Below, one piece after another: positions 61,756 to 64,000 of a DNA stretch of 64,000 bases. A program made the position numbers and the translations under genes. A model generated the notes under the pieces. It was given only the letters and a program-made list of their open reading frames with translations. It searched no databases and had not been told where the DNA came from. Within the stretch, counting starts at the first letter, position 1; each line of letters begins with the position of its first letter. Source of the DNA: a cyanobacterium endosymbiont of Epithemia clementina EcSB (GTDB lineage Bacteria; Cyanobacteriota; Cyanobacteriia; Cyanobacteriales; Microcystaceae); NCBI RefSeq assembly GCF_029919255.1, contig NZ_CP123991.1, positions 861,110 to 925,109 on the forward strand, given 5' to 3'.

Positions 61756-61830
61756 GGGCGAACGATGGGACTTGAACCCACGAATGGCGGTACCACAAAC
61801 CGCTGCCTTAACCACTTGGCTACGCTCGCC
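61756..61830 (-). tRNA. tRNA-His (GTG)
   Basis: On the minus strand GGCGAGC pairs with GTTCGCC as acceptor stem (one G-U), the anticodon arm GCGGT/ACCGC encloses TTGTGGT with anticodon GTG, and the T arm has GGGTTCAAGTCCC. Discriminator C73 fits the His identity rule; no encoded CCA. It is a GUN-anticodon tRNA, hence a target of the Tgt at 38239-39339. Confidence 0.97.
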
Positions 61831-61931
61831 ATACGCACCTGTTGTCTAGTATAACATATTTTTTGTTTGTTTCATGATCGTCTAAATTAAGTTATCCTAA
61901 TAGTTGAGCAAGTTAAGCAACCAAAAAAGTG

Positions 61932-62324
61932 ATGGAAGCGTTACAATTGGCGAGTACCGTCGGGGGAGTTGCATTGGCTGGAATTGGTGTTTTAATGGTG
62001 ATAACCAATCCTGGACAGAATGACTATAAACACTATGCTACTGATGCCCTCACTGAATATTTAAAACAAGAGGTTTGCCCCCAAGCCCCTCAACAATTAG
62101 GAGGCTTCTTACAAAGCTATTGTAAAACCTTAATAGATACAGGACGACCTCAAATTGAACAAGTGATTGCTAAAGAGACTATTCGGCGAAATTATCTTCT
62201 GTTCAGTATCTACGAAACTGAATTATTGTTGCCCTTTCCAATCCCCAGTTACGAGTTTGGTACAATAGGGGCCTTCCAGAAATTCTATACCTACGAGGTC
62301 CAGGAATTCCAAGAAAAGCGTTAA
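61932..62324 (+). CDS. DUF4359 protein
   Basis: A 130-aa protein with one N-terminal membrane segment (ASTVGGVALAGIGVLMVITN) followed by NPGQNDYKHYATDALTEYLK and a Cys pair (CPQAP...SYCKTLI), the typical cyanobacterial/algal DUF4359 arrangement. Function unknown; probably faces the periplasm or lumen. ATG 61932 is preceded by an in-frame GTG (61929). Confidence 0.85.
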   Translation: MEALQLASTVGGVALAGIGVLMVITNPGQNDYKHYATDALTEYLKQEVCPQAPQQLGGFLQSYCKTLIDTGRPQIEQVIAKETIRRNYLLFSIYETELLLPFPIPSYEFGTIGAFQKFYTYEVQEFQEKR

Positions 62325-62395
62325 ACTATTGTTCTCTAATAAACAAGAGTTCATCCTAATCAATCATTCGGATCACTAACTTATCCTTTAACTTT

Positions 62396-62950
62396 GTGAA
62401 TCTCCCTATCCTTAGCTCTACTTTTTTTCTGACTCTTCTATTAATGATGGGTTTGTTCTTTTTCATCCGCGCATCTGCTAAGGATCGCATCGAACGAATC
62501 AAGTTGACCCCACGAGAATCCGTTGATCAGCTTTTGAGTCAACTACAAGTATATTTTACTCAACGTGCTTATCACATTAGTTCTGTTGACCCCAAACGCC
62601 AGACTATGACTTTTGAAGGTTTTGTTAGTCCTAGTTGGTTCCTTGCTATTTTTCTGAGTGGGTTAGCGGCCATCGGATTATTTTGTTTCTCGTTGATTTT
62701 ATCTTTTCTATATCCCTCGTTGACTTTATTGTTTCTGGGACTAGTCCTCTTGTGTCCAGTTGGTGGAATCTTTTATTGGAAGAAGTCAGGACGTGTTGAA
62801 AAAGTTTTGCTCGAAGTTAAAATGATATCAGAATCTAACCAGTCACAACTTGATGGAAACATGCAGAGTTTAGTTATAGTAACAGCTCATCGAGACGAAC
62901 TGGCTCGGCTACAAAAAGTAGATTTTTTGAAATCTGGTTATAATCCTTAA
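62396..62950 (+). CDS. Cofactor assembly of complex C subunit B (b6f haem ci assembly)
   Basis: A 184-aa membrane protein resembling the CCB2/CCB4-type factor that helps attach haem ci to cytochrome b6. Helix 1 near 6-25, then a short soluble part (RIERIKLTPRESVDQLLSQL), helices near 80-103 and 106-125, and a hydrophilic tail with LVIVTAHRDELARLQKVDFL. Starts with GTG 62396. Its retention implies a working b6f complex despite the absence of visible photosystem genes, in line with plastocyanin. Confidence 0.8.
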   Translation: MNLPILSSTFFLTLLLMMGLFFFIRASAKDRIERIKLTPRESVDQLLSQLQVYFTQRAYHISSVDPKRQTMTFEGFVSPSWFLAIFLSGLAAIGLFCFSLILSFLYPSLTLLFLGLVLLCPVGGIFYWKKSGRVEKVLLEVKMISESNQSQLDGNMQSLVIVTAHRDELARLQKVDFLKSGYNP

Positions 62951-63041
62951 AAGAAAATTGCAATTTATAGCAAAACATTTCCCAATCTACTTATTTTTAG
63001 AGTGGGAAATGGTATGTTAAACCTCATTAGACAAGAAAGAG

Positions 63042-63371
63042 TCAACGATCACTTCCAGCGGTTACCACTGCGGGAACTCTACTCGGCACAGGAGGTTGGA
63101 ATTCTCGCAAACTAGGAAAGAGAAAATGATTTTCTTCAACGTACTGGGCACCGAACAAACCCTTTTCCGCCCAAAAGTATCTATCCGTTGTATGCTCATT
63201 TCGTTTTACAATCAGCAAAGCCGGAGGCTGGATTCCAATCGCCCCAATATGCTTCCTTGCAGCTGTCACTGGTTTATCTTCGCCACTTTCGATACTATAC
63301 TGGGGTACAATCTCGAGAATCCTACGACCTTCTTGACGACGACGACTCTTACGTTTACGTTTTCTTGCCAA
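63042..63371 (-). CDS. DUF3155 protein
   Basis: A 109-aa very basic-start protein (MARKRKRKSRRRQEGRRILE) of the cyanobacterial DUF3155 family. Conserved: VPQYSIESGEDKPVTAARKH, PPALLIVKRNEHTTDRYFWA, EKGLFGAQYVEENHFLFPSL. The Arg/Lys-rich N terminus suggests nucleic-acid or ribosome binding, but no function is known. Start ATG 63371. Intact. Confidence 0.9.
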   Translation of the reverse strand: MARKRKRKSRRRQEGRRILEIVPQYSIESGEDKPVTAARKHIGAIGIQPPALLIVKRNEHTTDRYFWAEKGLFGAQYVEENHFLFPSLREFQPPVPSRVPAVVTAGSDR

Positions 63372-63602
63372 CCCGATTACCTCCTATTCTGGATATATAC
63401 TGTAATCATAGTTACAAAAGTTAATGGCATTATATCCGGTTTAACCTAGGAAATCAATAGCCTTTGTCCACATTTCGGTGGATTTATTGAAGTCACAAGG
63501 CTTCAATAATCAATAGATTTCGCTAAACTTAAGGAAAAATTCTGAAATGATTAAAATTAATTTTTTTAACAAAACTTTATAGATTTATGGATTAAATCCC
63601 TC

Positions 63603-64000
63603 ATGTCCTCTGCTACTTACACTTTCATAAAACCCAGTAAAGAATTCATTACTTTATGTCAAGCTCAAATAACGTTGTTAACTCAAGGACTGAAAGCTGA
63701 TTGGAGTGGAATTTATTTGACCCAAGAAAGAAAAGAAGAAACACAGACGAGCTTGATTCCCCTCTTGTGTTCTCCGCAAAAACGTGAGTTTTACACCAGT
63801 AAGAATGTTAATTTGAATTTACCTAAGGTTGAAAAATTACTAAACGGTTCTATCAGTATACCGATAATTAACTCTGTTAAGCTGTCCAAATCTTTGAAGA
63901 CTAATTTTAAAGGTGATCACCAAATTATTGATGAGAATAAAACAACTATGAGCAATCCTCATCAATTAGTCTTACCCTTGATGTATAAAAATATCGTAGT
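63603..64000 (+). CDS. Putative GAF-type sensor histidine kinase, 5' part (runs off the window)
   Basis: An open frame from ATG 63603 to the window end, 132 codons so far, no stop. It begins MSSATYTFIKPSKEFITLCQ, then AQITLLTQGLKADWSGIYLT, an arrangement I associate with the N terminus of cyanobacterial GAF-domain histidine kinases (QAQ..LLTQGL.A.WS.VYL). No kinase motif is reached yet. If right, it is the only possibly intact sensor kinase in the window. The middle (FYTSKNVNLNLPKVEKLLNG) is not diagnostic. Confidence 0.6.
   Translation, partial: MSSATYTFIKPSKEFITLCQAQITLLTQGLKADWSGIYLTQERKEETQTSLIPLLCSPQKREFYTSKNVNLNLPKVEKLLNGSISIPIINSVKLSKSLKTNFKGDHQIIDENKTTMSNPHQLVLPLMYKNIV

Noticed and set aside
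63096-63449. Plus-strand frames of 117 and 78 codons near the window end
   Set aside because: Antisense to the conserved DUF3155 gene.

Overview
The window reads as a low-GC, nitrogen-fixing-type cyanobacterium in the middle of genome reduction. Cyanobacterial markers are plastocyanin (petE), a phycobilisome-type ferredoxin-NADP reductase locus (petH), the circadian output regulator rpaA, ftrV, a cytochrome b6f assembly factor, a Tic20 homologue, DUF2808/DUF3155/DUF4359 proteins and HIP1 octamers (GCGATCGC) inside three genes. By my own sum only about 55% of the 64 kb is intact coding sequence. The rest is AT-rich DNA holding many recognisable dead genes. No photosystem, phycobilisome or chlorophyll gene is visible. 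This pattern fits a spheroid-body-like endosymbiont of rhopalodiacean diatoms (Crocosphaera/Cyanothece lineage) better than UCYN-A, which is more compact. That assignment is inference, not something the sequence proves.

Layout. 0.7-9.1 kb: mgtE, ilvN, two small conserved genes, a 2.4 kb gene desert, tic20-like, an FAH-family hydrolase, rpsF, and a 45-residue small gene leading into aroQ. 9.1-16.7 kb: desert, lpxD, ftrV, dead rfbD, a phosphopantetheinyl transferase, a dead two-component pair, pyrB. 16.9-24.8 kb: a GUN4-domain gene, a dead RND efflux adaptor, ndbB, a dead response regulator, a DprA/LOG-like gene with a nonsense codon near its 5' end, and a K+ channel. 24.8-34.2 kb: decayed DNA (possible ParA remnant), an alcohol dehydrogenase, usp, pgk, petE, an aminotransferase, a dead Ser/Thr kinase, and anmK. 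34.2-48 kb: desert, cdsA, cbiT, tgt, an internally deleted porin next to an intact one, phoU, map, petH with a dead N-terminal domain, dead DUF4126 and FG-GAP genes. 48-64 kb: SAM hydrolase, mazG, lepB, hypBA, an alpha/beta hydrolase, rpaA, mutL, desert, pnp, DUF2808, tRNA-His, DUF4359, a b6f cofactor-assembly gene, DUF3155, and the 5' part of a putative sensor kinase.

How the genes fit together. Intact genes cover core metabolism (pyrimidines, branched-chain and aromatic amino acids, glycolysis), envelope maintenance (lpxD, cdsA, anmK, porin, lepB), RNA and translation (pnp, tgt, rpsF, map), and a dark electron-transfer chain (NDH-2, b6f assembly, plastocyanin, FNR). HypA/HypB suggest that a NiFe hydrogenase, probably the uptake enzyme that recycles nitrogenase H2, is kept. 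The genes being lost are mainly environmental sensing (three two-component genes, one kinase), efflux, a duplicate porin, a surface repeat protein and a sugar-nucleotide enzyme.

The most striking feature is petH. The N-terminal CpcD-like domain that docks FNR on the phycobilisome is still readable but broken by a frameshift and stops. The catalytic part remains intact from an internal ATG at codon 109, close to where cyanobacteria start the short FNR_S isoform that builds up under heterotrophic or nitrogen-stress conditions. Also notable are a perfect 58-bp palindrome, many long perfect hairpins of unrelated sequence, and repeated short tandem duplications in the decayed DNA.
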